Shown here piece by piece: positions 8,617-20,737 of a stretch of DNA of 64,000 nucleotides. Source of the DNA: Dolomedes plantarius (taxonomy: Eukaryota > Arthropoda > Arachnida > Araneae > Dolomedidae); the NCBI GenBank assembly GCA_907164885.2, contig OU015493.1:60546435-60610434 (forward strand), written 5' to 3'. Position numbers and translations under genes: made by a program. The notes under the pieces are model-generated. The model was not told the DNA's origin. It saw only the letters and a program-made list of their open reading frames with translations, and did no database searches. Each line of letters begins with the position of its first letter. Within the stretch, counting starts at the first letter, position 1.

Positions 8617-10517
8617 GGGCCTGGCACATGAGCAGGATCATTCGTTCCTCAGCTTCAGCAATGTCTCCTGGTGAAGATTTGGAGTCATAAAACACTTTGG
8701 TGATGTTTGTTGTTTCATTGGCATACCACTGGATACATTGTACTAATGCTGCTTTCCTTTTACCATAAATCGCTGACTTAGTGTCACATCCTGAGATACT
8801 ATGGATGAAGAGAATGTACTGGCTGAATGATAAGACCTGAAAATGTTGGGAAGAGTAGAGCCTGTCTTCTGTGTTGCCCCGTCCGGGCTTCATGAAAAAC
8901 ACATTCGTGTCTCGTGGGGTGAGTGCCACAAGTAAGACGAGCAGGTCTTACCTATCTACTATCACCACAGTTGAATGAGAGGTGTTTTGCCACCCACCTC
9001 TGACAATACTGCAGTCAGCATCTCCTTTGGCTGTAGTAGACTGTATACTTCTTGCATTCAAGGCCTGAACTAACATAGTAATGGGCTTGGTTTTGTTCCT
9101 TTCGTTGGAAAGGAAGTTTTCCTGATAAACAGTAGCCACCATGTTTTTATTAAAGTCAATATCCACTGATGTTTTACTTGATGCTCTCCGATGTTGTTCG
9201 TCTCTTTCCGTGGATTTCGTGTCTTCATAACCATCAAAAACCACAGCTGAACTGCTGCCGTAATGGTAGATTATGTACGATACATATTGATCGCAGATGG
9301 AGGCGAAGGTGGTGTTGGTGTTCCACTTTACTCTATGAAGCAGGAAGCCGCCATCGATTACCGTGAAATTGTTCTTCACATTGATCAGTTGATTACATTT
9401 TGGAAAAGCATCAGACAGTGCTGACTTTTTGATTTTTCTCATTATCCCCTCGGCGAATAGAGACATAGGGTATGGAGCTAACTCGTACGTTAGCAACTCG
9501 TCTACATCCCCTTCTTTCTTCCTGGTGATCAGAGTTCTTTGAAATAGCATCAGAGGCTCTACCACCACTACCTCATCATTAACTTTCATCATATTGCTCA
9601 TCGCAGCTAAAGGAACGACTGAGTCCTTCTTGGATTGTTTCACTTCTGAGAAATTACTTCCAACAAAAGTGCTGATTGTGCGGGTTCCAATTTCCAAGTC
9701 CTGGTAGCAGTTGACGTTACTTGTTCCAATTACTCCCGTTGAAAATGACAGCAAACATTTACGTTCAGCAAAAGGCGAGTGATCAGCCAACCATTGAGCA
9801 AGCTTCCTTCTGTCTAGATCATCTCTGATTATGCGTGATGCGCGAAACTCAACATGTTGTTCTTCTCTTGCAGTATGAACGCCACAAAACCTCCTCAAGT
9901 GGACGCCTCAAGTGAACTACATATTGCTGTAGCTGTGCGTGCTCCCCAACCCATTTCGCCAACACGGAATCACTAAAGACTCGCTCACGTGTTAATTCTC
10001 CTTCACTCTTCATGTCACATATGAGTGTCACCTCAATTGCTATGTCAGACCACACACCAGCCATTGGTGTTCCAGTTTTGTTGACAGTGAAGTATCCACG
10101 ATCTATAAAATCCTGTTTAAGTTAAAGGTGGCGAGTTGTTAGTCCCAGCATGTGTTGTACATATAGATGAGTACACTTTGCTTAATGAAAATGCCCGCTG
10201 TCATGGAAGTAAGGTATCATCAGTTGGGCGCATATCATATGATCTTCCCAGTTGCGCTGTGCTGCAATGAATTTTTTCCTCAAAACCACCATTTCAAAGT
10301 ACTGGACCCACAAAGCTGCTGTTGGCCCATTACCTTTGAGACGTGACAATTCGTTGCTCAATTTCCACTGAATGCTGGCAAGGGAGGTATTTGTGGAAAT
10401 TTGTTGTGGAGTAATTTCTACTGAGGTCTGAAGTAACTGGACTACTACTTCTTTTTCATATGGTGTGATATCTAAATTTTCCAAAATGATCTGAGATAAA
10501 GTGACACTTTTATACAT
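8617..10517 (-). pseudogene. PIN-like family gene, degraded
   Basis: Minus-strand remnants in several frames, read from the ATG at 10517: 10517-10182, 10064-9849, 9898-8948 and 8929-8617. Motifs in order include YFHDSGHFH, GVWSDIAIE, LTRERVFSDSVLAKW, ELAPYPMSLF, VIDGGFLLHRV, VVFDGY, DADCSIV, DLLVLLVALTP and ISGCDTKSAIYGK. The DGG, FDGY, DAD, DLLVLL and SGCDT blocks resemble an acidic PIN/FEN-like nuclease fold. From memory this is a large uncharacterised multicopy family in arthropod genomes; its biochemical role is unknown to me. Frame changes and stops make this copy a pseudogene, and its 3' end is cut by the Gmr1-like LTR element at 8616. It is the only recognisable gene of the long-TIR element, so it is a candidate mobility or accessory gene. 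Confidence 0.6.
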
Positions 10518-11263
10518 TTTGGTTTGTTTTCTTACTTCCTCCTTTGTACTACAAGTGTTGTGTATATTATGAGATATACATTATACGTACTGGTATACAT
10601 AATTTATTATTTATATGGGTTATGAATACTATACGTATCTAATTAAACAGCATACAAAGTGATTAAGAGAGTTTCTGACCTTGCAAACGAAACTTGAGTG
10701 ACGAGCATTTTACTAGCAAAATGTTGAAAAGTACCCCTAAATTTCAAAACGCTCTATTTACCTGGTGAAGATAAATTAGCATAACTATATACATTTTTGA
10801 AGGAAATCTTTCGCTATACAACTTTCTCTATCACGAGTTTTCTGAGAAATGGAAGGGGAAAGAGTTAGAAGAGGAAGTTTGAAGAGATACCTGAACCGCT
10901 ACCACTTATTTTGAAAATTTTTCATATTCAACGGCTCATATCTCGAAAACGGTAACACTTGGGTACAAACATGGATATACCATTTGGAAGGGAATTTTAT
11001 AAGGTTTAATTTTTGAGTTTGACAATTTTCTGTGCGACACACTGTTTTCGAGATAAACGCCGAAAACTGAATAAAGTGACCTTTGGAACCCCCCCCCCCC
11101 CCGCGGCGCCTGAAATGGAGGGGACTTTATTAGGCGTTGTTCAGGGGACCAACCCCTAGACATTCCTGAAAAAATCTCAACACTTTCATTTAAGGCGAAA
11201 TGAAAACATAATTTGACTGGACTATAACCCCCCCCCCTTTGAAAATTTCTGCGTACGCTACTG
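10506..11263 (-). repeat. Right long terminal inverted repeat
   Basis: The inverted counterpart of 783-1648, running from CAGTAGCGTACGCA at the outer end to CCAAAATGTATAAAAGT at the inner end. It holds a 14-bp C run near 11090-11103. The start codon of the PIN-like gene (10517-10515) falls inside this repeat, so the repeat probably supplies that gene's promoter and 5' UTR. Confidence 0.85.
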
Positions 11264-11271
11264 CTTGTCGC
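11264..11271. repeat. Target-site duplication, right copy
   Basis: CTTGTCGC is identical to 775-782. The pair defines the insertion boundaries of the long-TIR element. Confidence 0.85.
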
Positions 11272-11397
11272 TTACCTCACTGATAATTCCTATCTCAAAT
11301 ATTTGACTTATTCATATTATCTACATATTTTTATCCCCTTGACTTACTATTCCTCTGTGTTTTACAATTTATGATCTTTATTTATTTATTTATATAT

Positions 11398-11930
11398 TTA
11401 TTTATTTTTTATTTCATTACTTCTTCGTCTAAGATTATAACCATGTTGTTGTTGAATTTTAGTGTTGCGCGAATCAATGTTTTTATCTTGCCTGTGGGGG
11501 TTCTCCTGTTGTGACAACGTATCTTTTCGCGAATACGTCTCCTGTGAAATTATTTGTTTAATATTCTCATTGCCAATTTCCACATTTGTGTCATCGCCAT
11601 TAATATTCTCCTCATCGATTATATTATTTTGCACTTTTGGCAAATTCATTTTCACTAATTTTGTTATGTGCACCTTAATAGCACTCTCAAAAGGATTCGC
11701 CGCATTTTTACATAAAAAATTATTATTTCTAAAAATTTTCATAATGATATAGGGGCCCATAAATTTTGGGTGAAAAGTACCAGGTGCCCTAAAACTCTTG
11801 ATGTATACCGTATCCCCAATATTTAATCTAACCGTAGCTTTCCTTTGTCTTTTGTAATATTCGTCCATCATTCTCCTCTAATTAGCTAACGTATCTTTAT
11901 GAATCTCTTCAATTTGTTTTTTTTGAGATA
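11398..11930 (-). pseudogene. Integrase C-terminal end of old gypsy element
   Basis: The minus-strand frame has RMMDEYYKRQRKATVRLNIG followed by GDTVYIKS and FMGPYII, a GPY/F-type integrase tail, then a low-complexity polar end. It is displaced from the core by the inserted segment at about 11947-12748. Residues before 11871 continue back to about 11930 with one stop. Confidence 0.75.
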
Positions 11931-11946
11931 CTCTGGGGATGGCTTC

Positions 11947-12748
11947 TGTGACTCACATGGCTGGTGGGTGGAGAATGGTGTTCTAAGGGGGGGGGGCGAT
12001 TAAAAAATAAAACACTTAACGTGTAACCAGTACTTCTGGAAATCGAATTATTCATAGTGTGGCGTCACGATAAGGCTAAACTCTGAGGCGTTACTAAAAT
12101 TTCTAATTCTGAATTCCTAACTAAGAAAGACAAAGTCCTAATTAAAAGGGAAAGGCCAATTTTTAAAAACAAAAACTTAACAATAATTTACAAAAAAATT
12201 TAACATAACCCTTGCAACATTCAATTAATTTACGTGCAGATTCACAATACACGCTCAAGGACCAAACTCGGCAAAAAAATAGGAGCCTAAAAAATCACGT
12301 CCATTCAGGGCGCATCCTATGCAGCGTCCCCTAAAAAAACACCAAGTCTCTCCCTCTCGGCTTAAAACTCGGGGTCCGTCTTCTTAGAATTGCTGGGTTT
12401 TTTGAGGGGGAACGAGGAATTTCGCGCTCGATGACAGCCTTGGACTAGATGGCATTTTTATCGGAACATATAACTTCTATAACGTCAGCTTGTTCTGACT
12501 GACGACCCTGATAGATATTTTTATGATAGAAAGGGCAGCCGGCTCCACATTTTTGTCGGCAAAGATGAGACGAGGGGTTTAGCAGCAGAAACCCAGGAAT
12601 GTTGACATTGGCGGTGAAACCGTATGTTGAAGCCCTTTAAACTCCCACAGAATTTTAGAATGCAGGGGTACGCACGGCTGGAGTTTTCTTTAATCGTGCA
12701 GCTGTGGAAAGCTCCTCGTGGGAACCGCACAAAACACGTGACGTTACA
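11947..12748. mobile_element. Inserted segment, possible solo LTR
   Basis: This 802-bp stretch splits the integrase of the old gypsy element and shows no coding similarity to it. On the plus strand it begins TGTGACTCACATGG and ends CACGTGACGTTACA, giving TG...CA termini that are imperfect inverted repeats. I found no matching target duplication. Assignment as a solo LTR is therefore tentative, and boundaries could move by several bases. Confidence 0.35.
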
Positions 12749-12799
12749 ATAGCTAATTCAATGAATCGGGATTGAACATCCCAATCGAAAAATTTTTGT

Positions 12800-13359
12800 G
12801 AGGAAGCCATAATAGCTTCTTTATACTGACGATGTCACACATGGAATTTGCTCTCGGAAAATATACACTGGTAGTTCTATTTCCAATATTCAAATTTGAT
12901 AGAAATGATCAAAATTCATCCGATATAAATTGTGGTCTATTATCAGTCAATACAATCTTTGGCAAGCCAAACGATGAAAAATATTTCGTTACCGAATTAA
13001 TTAGCGACGCTGAAGTGATTTTACGTAAGGGAAACACTGACAAAAACCGTGAGTAGTGATCGACGATTGTTAGCACGAATTGATTACCTTTCAATGAACG
13101 TGGAAGTTTGCCTATGATATCCATGGATAAAAATTCTCCTGTTGTATAATTTTTTTTCTATCTTTTGTTGTGGAACTGCAATGGTCGGTCTAGATTTGCA
13201 TAGTTTGCATGTGTGACAAGTGTCACAATAATGTTTGATATCTATGTAGATTCCATACCAAAAGTAAACTGATTTACTTAAATTGTAAGTTATAAGAAAG
13301 CCGAAATGAGCCGCGTGTGCATTCACCATTACATTGCTCTTCAATTTTACTGGAGCCAC
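12800..13359 (-). pseudogene. Integrase zinc domain and core of old gypsy element
   Basis: The minus-strand frame 13359-13084 has HAAHFG and CDTCHTCKLC, the H2C2 zinc domain. The frame 13124-12909 has SMDIIGKLPRS with FVLTIVDHYSRF, and later IVLTDNRPQF, giving the first two core acidic residues. The frame breaks near 12909; a decayed continuation lies in other frames down to about 12750, where foreign sequence begins. Confidence 0.8.
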
Positions 13360-13559
13360 TATTAAAGCTGGCTGCTCTTCTGTAATTGAATCTCAATCCG
13401 GCATTACCCATAGTAATTTGCGGTCATTGACCCATCTAAACATTTTGTACCTTCTTCTCTCTTTCTTATTTCCTACAGCTTTTATGATAATTTTGAGCTT
13501 TGGATCTTTTTGTTGATGTATCGACATACTTTCTAGGGATGTAGTTTTATCAACTTTAA

Positions 13560-15167
13560 AAATATCCTCAGTTAATTTTTCTAGAATAGAAATATTAAAA
13601 ACTGCCCTTGATAAAAAATCTACAGGGTTTGATTCTCCTGCGATATGTTCAATCTTGAAATAAAATTGCTGTATATCTAATAACCATCGCGCTGTAATAT
13701 CTGATTGTTTTGTTAAAATTAAATGATGCGTTAAAGATTTGGAATAAGATAGAACTTTAAATCGTTTGCCAAATAAGAATTATTTTAAATGTATCATCGA
13801 ATCATGTATTGCCAAAAGTTCTAGTTTTATTGAGGGATATCTGGTTTCGGAATCTTTAAATTTTCTCGAATAAAATTCTATTGGCGTTTGTATACGCTCA
13901 TGTTCCTGCATCAGTAACGCTGATAACGCAATCATTGAAGCATCACAGCTAGAAATAAAAGGCTTATTAAAGTTTTTCTTGAAAGTCGTTTGTTTTTGCA
14001 AAATACTTTTCTGAATTTTCTCAAAAGCCTGCTGCATCTCTCCGTCCCATACAAACTTTACTTTCGGACTTGTCGCTTGTATTAACGGATATACATTATC
14101 TGAATACTTATTAATTAATTCTCTGAAATAACTACATACTCCTGAGTAGAATTTTAATTGTCGACTATTCTTAGAAATTGGGAAATGTGTAATTTTTTCA
14201 ATATTTTTCCTTGCTGGTGCTACACCGTTCTCATTAATTTCAATGCCTAAGAATTCAATCGTGTCTTTATACAATTGTAATTTTGATGGTTCTAATGTTA
14301 GATTTACATCTAGTAATCGTTTTAAAATTAACAATAATTTTTCTTCCATCTCTTATTGTGTATTTGCACAAATAACCACATCGTCTAAATAATGATAAAT
14401 ATCATGTTCTTTTAAATCACTGAGACATTTGTCCACAAATTAAGCACAATATGCCGAGCTATCTTTAGCACCAAAGGGAAGCCTGTTTGGCTTAAATTTC
14501 CAAAATTCTGTGATAAATGCCAATTTATGTTTGTCCTCTTGTTTTAATACCATTTGTTCAAATGCCGCATGTAAATCTAAAGTGCAGTATAGTTTGTACC
14601 CGCCTATATTATTTAAAATTTCTCTAATATCCGGTAAATGGTATGGAAAACCTACCGTTATGTCATTCAAAAGCCTATAGTCACAAGCCATTCTGTATTT
14701 AATGTTATCCGGGTTATCTGTTTTCTTTGATGAATTTTCTTTACAAAGATCACCGGAAAACTATAGTGAGATGTTGAAAGTCTTATTATACCAGCCTTTT
14801 GAAGTTTTTCAATTTCTAATTTCGCATAAGGTTTAATTGCGTAGAGTAATGGATAAGCTTTGGATTGAATGGCTAAATCATGGTATAATTTAATATCGGG
14901 AGATACTAACATTCTTCTCCCCAGGGTATCATACGATTTTGAAAAACAACGGTAATGTTCTAATAATAATTTCCTAACTCTTTCTCTATCCTCATCCTGT
15001 AAATGTGACAGATCAAAATCTTTATCACTTAATTCTTTTTTTCTTAATTCATGGATTTCATTTAACGACAAATTATTAATTCTGTATTCTTTTTGTGTGT
15101 TTTCTCCGTTCGTCTTTTTGATGACAAATTTTTGATGACCGATTGATAAATTCCTTTTCTTATTCAA
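13560..15167 (-). pseudogene. RT and RNase H of old gypsy element
   Basis: Consecutive minus-strand frames cover reverse transcriptase. One has EIEKLQKAGIIRLSTSHYSF and one has CTLDLHAAFEQM; LPFGAKDSS precedes YHYLDDVVICANT near 14356-14400. Thumb and RNase H follow, with FISSCDASMIALSALL and the EFYSRKF block. In-frame stops and frame changes occur near 14440, 14350 and 13780. The RNase H tail includes HIAGESNPVDFLSRA. The catalytic YLDD is kept but the gene cannot be translated as one piece. Confidence 0.85.
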
Positions 15168-15526
15168 TGTAAGTTTCTTATCGGTTGAATTATGTAAATA
15201 AGTTAAAATATTGTTAAAGTGGTTAGCTCTAACTAACGCATTATCTACCAGTATTCCTAATTTATTTTACTTTGAGGTAATTAAAATATCTATATTTTTG
15301 GGTAACTTCATCTTTGGTTCAAGAATTACGCATCTCGTTTCATAGGGCTCCAACGTTACTTTATTTATTATGAAACAATCAAAATTGCTATTTGAATCCT
15401 CATGGTTCATAGATAAATCTCTCAAAGACTTTGTATTTTCATCAGTGAATGTATCTTTGAATGTTACATGATTGCTATTATAGTCAACTACTGCATTGTA
15501 TTGTTTTAGAAATGGATACCCTAATA

Positions 15527-15949
15527 TTATATCATAATGTTTACTGACGTTATTAATGACAAAAAAGATTGTCTGAATGACATTTTGTCAATTTTGAAAT
15601 TAATTTGTATTACTATCGAATCTGGTGTCTCGGTATTTTGAATTGTTGTAATTTTAATGTTTCTGGATAAATATTTTATTTTAACATTATTCTGTTTAAT
15701 TCTTTCAAATAATGCATGGCTTAAAATGTTTACCGCCGCACCAGAATCTAACAACGCCGTACATATTAAATTTAATATTTCTATTTTTAGTACCAGTAGA
15801 TTTGAGACTTCTTTGATAGTACAACTTGCAATTAGTAATTGATTATTTTTTTCTACCTCATCTTCTATTTGACCCGTTTGTGTCATCGATACCATTTTGT
15901 TTTTCTCACCCTGTTCACTAATCTTCACATTTTCGGTTATCTTGCCCAC
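15527..15949 (-). pseudogene. Retropepsin of old gypsy element
   Basis: The frame contains TALLDSGAAVNILS, the catalytic Asp-Ser-Gly motif of a retroviral-type aspartic protease, followed by a hydrophobic strand pattern. It lies between the Gag tail and the RT region, as expected for gypsy. Downstream frames are broken before the RT. Confidence 0.75.
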
Positions 15950-16029
15950 TTAAATCTTATTTTGCCTCCGGAACCTCTGTATATGTGGGCTTATATTACT
16001 GTTAAAATATCGTACCAGTGGTTCCCTTT

Positions 16030-16650
16030 TTAGTTTAACCTCCTAGCATACTGCCTACTACCACTCATACCCTTATTATGTCCCACACCCCTGACTATTC
16101 TGTCATAAATATAATCATTATTCCTATTTATATCTGCATATGCTTCTCCCTGTTGTGGATAATAATTTCCTTGTCTCTGGTTACTTTGATTATTATCAAC
16201 TTTACTGTAATTTCGCCTATAATTAACGTACGTTTGAGGCATTTGATCATTTCCTACAAAATTTCACCTCTTTGGGGTCCACCAGAATGTATTCATGGGA
16301 TTCGGAATATTATTTCCTGCCTGAATTACTGCTTGTGTTTGATTCTGACTCATAATCACATTCTTAGGGTTAAACCAGGATTATAGTGTAAGGTGGTTGG
16401 ATTTTTCCACATAATTCACATTTCATATCATCACTTTTGCCCTCATTTGGATCTTTTAAACTTAAGTTATTTATTTTCTCTGTCGTGGCGTTTAATCGTT
16501 CCATGAGTTCTTTATTTTGATTTAATAGCGATTCAATTATTTTTATTGATGTGCTATCCTTATTTATATTCAGAACGCTGTTTTCCGAGTCGTCTAGCGC
16601 ATTTTCTATATTCTTTGCAGTTTCGTAAGCCTCGTTATATGTGGTAGGGG
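16030..16650 (-). pseudogene. Gag C-terminal part of old gypsy element
   Basis: On the minus strand a frame starting near 16650 carries TYNEAYETAKNIENALDD and then a zinc-knuckle start, CELCGK, near 16415. A later frame (16242-16030) gives a Q/N/Y-rich tail. The upstream part of Gag is missing. The sequence supports a decayed nucleocapsid but gives no full domain. Confidence 0.6.
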
Positions 16651-16659
16651 CCGTTTTGT

Positions 16660-16984
16660 TTTACTTAGAATTGCATATGGGGTCTTAACCCTTCTATTAT
16701 AATTTAATATTATAATTTAATATCGTAATGCTTGCTTATTGTTATCATTAAATTTGTCATTAGTTTATACTATTAAGAATTATAATGTTGCTCACAAGTA
16801 ATATTCTAAGTCTACTTTCACTACAGTTGCTATAGACTACAGAAAATATAACTTGTTTCAGTTCCTTAAAAAAAATTAAATATTCTAACAAAATATTGTT
16901 TTAGTCTTAATTATTATCACTCTTCCTTAATATCCACACACAATCCCAACCACATGCATTCTGGTCACGACCCCAGATATTTGT
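16660..16984. other. Unassigned AT-rich stretch
   Basis: Contains a short direct repeat, 'tataatttaatat', near 16700. I see no gene or element end here. Confidence 0.3.
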
Positions 16985-17357
16985 AATTAAATAACCTTAA
17001 AACAATGGATGCATGCGTGTGTTGGAGCAAGCAAGGAAGACAGAGCATTGGTCTTTAACATACATTTATTTAATAACTCACAAAATTCATTTAAAGTGTA
17101 ATTGCTACTAGCACAATATTACCTTTCATATTAACATTTTACATACGAGAACTCAGAAGCAGAGGAAAAATACTATATGGTCAAAGTAATGATTTTTAGA
17201 GTCTATGGGGAGGCACTTACTACAGCTGAAGTATGCACCGATGAAGGATGGCATCGACAACAGGGACCCAAAATCACGTCATATACAGGATCATCTTGGC
17301 CTGTGACTAGCACTACTCCTAGACTCCGAAGCACTCGAGACTCTGTATCATCTAAGC
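16985..17357 (+). repeat. 370-bp dispersed repeat, copy 1
   Basis: Diverged direct copy of 21490-21856. Shared blocks include 'ccttaaaacaatggatgcat', 'catacatttattt' and 'gatttttagagtctgt/at'. The two copies flank the first block of segmental copy A in the same orientation. No coding content is recognised. Confidence 0.7.
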
Positions 17358-18429
17358 TCTATGAAAATAGTCAGAGGTAAAGCTGGACCGTCTCTCCTTT
17401 TTCTTTTTTTACTTGTAAGAGCTGCTGTCCGTTTACGGGGGACATTCTAGCCCGCCTCTCTTTTTCATTGGGCAATGGGCTGTTTTTCTCTCAGTAGTTC
17501 CTGACCCAATTGGTTCCTTATTGTACTGCCCTTGTCCATAGTATACAAAGTACCTCCCCACCATATTTTCTTTGGCAATACCACTTTGACCCTTATCATC
17601 TGAAGGTTTTACTGTGGGCCATAAAATAACGAGCATCTATCTTGAAATATTTATAGACTTTTGGTCGCTATCAATGGCCACACTGACAGCTATTCTTCTA
17701 TTTCCTCCTGCTTTAAAAGCCCCTATTTACCACTGCCTCTCCAGCCTTTGCAATAGATTTGTTCTTGGCCACACACCTTGGGAAATTATTACATTCTGCT
17801 TCTACAGAAATTGTCACTGAGAGCAAATTTCATGTGTTCAGAATTAGCAGCGTACTAGCTATGTGCCGAATCTGACTGACATAGAATTTTGCAAATACAT
17901 GACAGGAAGATGATAGCTCTTGTTTCAACTGGCCTTTGAGTACTACGTCCTGATTTTCCACACGATGGCTTAAATATACTTGATCTAACAGACTTTAGCT
18001 CCAGATTGTTGGTTTTCATCAATATATAATTCGGAATGCACAGGTGCGCTGCACTAGATTCTAACATCTGTATAGCACCTGTGGATTCGCAGTACTACTC
18101 ATGACGTCAGAAGCCTATAATGAGTACTTCGGAGACTGAGACAATACATTAAGTGGCGCAATTCTGCCAAAACCATGCAGTTTTCCACGAGGGAGAAACT
18201 GCATACGGAAAGTTCCTTTTCGAGCATCTGTTCAGTATAGAAAAAAATATTAAAATCATGTCTAGGACATTCACGCTTTGGAATCGTTTGCATAAATTTA
18301 AATTTGAATTTATAGTTTTATCTTTTGTTTCGCGTGACAGCCTGTGCGTTTATTGAGATACAAATGGAACAAAGGGCATTAGGAAGTGAATTTTGCGCGA
18401 CATTATGTATAAATATATTTTGAAATATA

Positions 18430-18610
18430 CAGAGAATTCAAGCCTTTTTAAAAATATTTTATTCTTAATTTTGTGAAACATGTAGAATTTTCATCAACAA
18501 GTCATAAGCTCAAGTCATAATAAGTACTGAAAATTCAAGCCTTTTTAAAAATATTTTATTCATACTTTTTGGAAACATGCAAAATTTTTATCAACAAGTC
18601 ATAATAAGCA
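18430..18610. repeat. Tandem duplication within copy A
   Basis: The segment starting 'attcaagcctttttaaaaat' occurs twice in a row here (about 18435 and 18534) but only once in copy B (about 55826). The duplication therefore arose in copy A, or was lost from copy B. Confidence 0.7.
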
Positions 18611-20097
18611 GATAAGAAGCCAGTAGAATGATTGTGAGGGGGAAAGCTCGATAGCCGACAAAAGGAATATTAAAAACCCACTTTGGGTTAATTGTACTTT
18701 AATAACATAAAAATGAGCTTCGCTTCAGGCACAACCTCTTGTTTTCTTCGCCTTACATTTCTCATGATACATACGGTATGTAATTAATTAAAAACACTGC
18801 CTTCATCATTTATACTGTTACTTCGTAAAACGAACTTCAAAATTCTAGATTGACGTTTTTCACCAAGAACTATATTTTGTGTAACTCGGAACTGAAAGTA
18901 TACCAGAGTTGACTGAAAAAGAATATCTTTTTAAGAATTAAAGAATACGTAATGAAAATTTCTGAGAACTTTCTTTGTTTAACATTTACTATTTGCCAGG
19001 CATTTTCCCCTGTAGCCGCCCGCACCTTGACCATTTCGGCCGAGTTTGTATACTTTTATCGCTCTGAAGGACTTGTCTAAAATGTGACAACTTCTATTTT
19101 CTGTTTTCATTCGAATAAAATGTATCACCGAAAAATTCCTTCAATTTGACCCTTCAGTTATTACAAGCTAGGTGGAGTAAATAGTTAAAAGCCTTTTCAT
19201 TACGGTTGGACTTTGACGGTTGGACCTGACGGTTGAACTTGTTTTGGAGGAAGATGACAGCACCAGACAATAAGCCTCTACAGCAATACCCACCGGAATA
19301 ATTTCAGCACAAACTGAATAGATGTCATTTAGGCTGCAACTCACAACCAAGATTGGATGTCATTTTCGGTGCCACGAGACAATTACTATGATATTCCGAG
19401 TTATGAATTCTATGAAAATCCTTTAATGTTAATGGTGAATGAAGATAATGCCATTAACATTGCAGGTTTTCCTATTATTAAGTTCTGTTTCAACACATAA
19501 AGATGAGACGAAAATTCGTTGCACACAATTCGCACTAAACTGAGCATGTATGTGCCTGACACTGGCTAAACAACAGGAAGGTTCATACAGCTAAGGAAGG
19601 GTTATAGCTTTGCGTAGGACCCACGGGAAGAACTTTACTACCTTGCTATCTATAATACAGTCCCGTTAAACCATACGAAAAGGAAAATTAGCTTTTTACT
19701 TTAATAGAAAAACTAGTTCTTATGAAAAGGTCCTATCATATTTCTAAAAAAAGATTAATTTTTCTACGACGAGTATTATTTTGGCGAGTTTTCACTGGAA
19801 CTCATGAAAACTCGCCAAGCACGACAAAGTCTGTATGTTACTAATGTAATGGATTAATATTTAAGAAATTAGATTTGATTATTTTAATTAATAACAAAAA
19901 ATGTAAAGCCAAATGTCATCAGCTAATTATAAGGATGAGTATATAATCATCTGTTATTTTAATACATAATTTTTTATATGTATTTATGCGAAATTATTTC
20001 TAATAAATTATATATCGAGTTATCTTTCTGATAAGTCAAGAAAATACGTCGTTCCGACTTTTCGACATGCGACAAAAGTAGAACCTGAATTACATTC

Positions 20098-20580
20098 GTC
20101 GTTTCCAGCGCGCAATCCATACTCGCACAGGGTTGCACAGGTCCGTAATTACGGAACTCCATGAGCTGACACCTTATGGATCAGTCAAGCATCCCATGGT
20201 TCAGTCAGCCCCAATATCCATTGTCAATCTTAGCCTGGGCCATCGCCCGCTTTCCAGCTGGACTGCGCGGAAGTGGTGATAACCGACGCTCAGATGGTGA
20301 TACAGAGACTTCCTCAGAGGATTCCACACCCCAAGGAGAGTCACGGTTGCTCTCTCCGTTACCAAACTCCGTGGTTCTCCCGACGAACCTTGGTGCCCTA
20401 AGAGCAAGCTACACCACCCCACCGCCGGTCCACGTCCATATCTTTCTGATAAAATATATTTATATGTAATTATTTCTAATCAATTTCTAAACATACTTTC
20501 AATAAATTTTTTGAGTATTTTTTATGCGATTTTAAAATAAGTTTTATCCACTTTCATCGCTTCCGATTTATTTTTTTCGG
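20098..20580. other. Segment present only in copy A
   Basis: Compared with copy B (junction near 57368), copy A has about 480 extra bases between 'ttacattcgtc' and 'gtttacatacaactg'. The segment is GC-richer in its first half and repeats the 'tatctttctgataa' motif of its left flank, so it may be an insertion with partial flank duplication. A 97-codon open frame (20176-20469) lies in it with no recognisable domain. Confidence 0.5.
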
Positions 20581-20737
20581 ACATTCAGCGTTTACATACA
20601 ACTGTAAAATGAGCATAGGACATCCATTTTTTTTCCATTCAAAATGAAGGACTTGCCGATGTAAGTTTCCGATAAATATATCCCTCTTTTTCCTCAAGTG
20701 TTTATTTGGATGAACAAGTAAGTGAAACTCTCTAGAT

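Larger units (their letters stand above)
783..11263 (-). mobile_element. Long-TIR DNA transposon with PIN-like gene
   Basis: A composite element of about 10.5 kb. Its ends are inverted repeats starting CAGTGGCGTACGCA on the left and CAGTAGCGTACGCA on the right (complement). It is flanked by the perfect 8-bp direct repeat CTTGTCGC at 775-782 and 11264-11271. Without the nested 6.4-kb LTR element the original would be about 4 kb. The only recognisable internal gene is a decayed member of a PIN-like family (8617-10517, minus). I see no hAT, P, piggyBac or other known transposase. An 8-bp duplication and a CAG terminus fit hAT-like mobilisation, but that is inference. The element sits in the 3' part of an older gypsy element. 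Confidence 0.8.
11398..16650 (-). mobile_element. Old Ty3/gypsy element, degraded
   Basis: Minus-strand pieces in the usual gypsy order Gag, protease, RT, RNase H, integrase, with many frameshifts and stops. It is truncated upstream inside Gag near 16650, and no 5' LTR was found. It is interrupted by an unrelated segment at about 11947-12748 and, farther 3', by the long-TIR element at 783-11263. It is the oldest layer of the nest. Its domain order contrasts with the Gmr1-like element inserted later. Confidence 0.85.

Noticed and set aside
17855..18067. Short frames conserved between duplication copies (also 55240-55482 and 55513-55801)
   Set aside because: The two copies are similar as DNA, so shared frames are expected. 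Ends and frames drift, and no domain is seen.
20176..20469. 97-codon frame in the copy A specific segment
   Set aside because: No recognisable domain, and the segment is absent from copy B.
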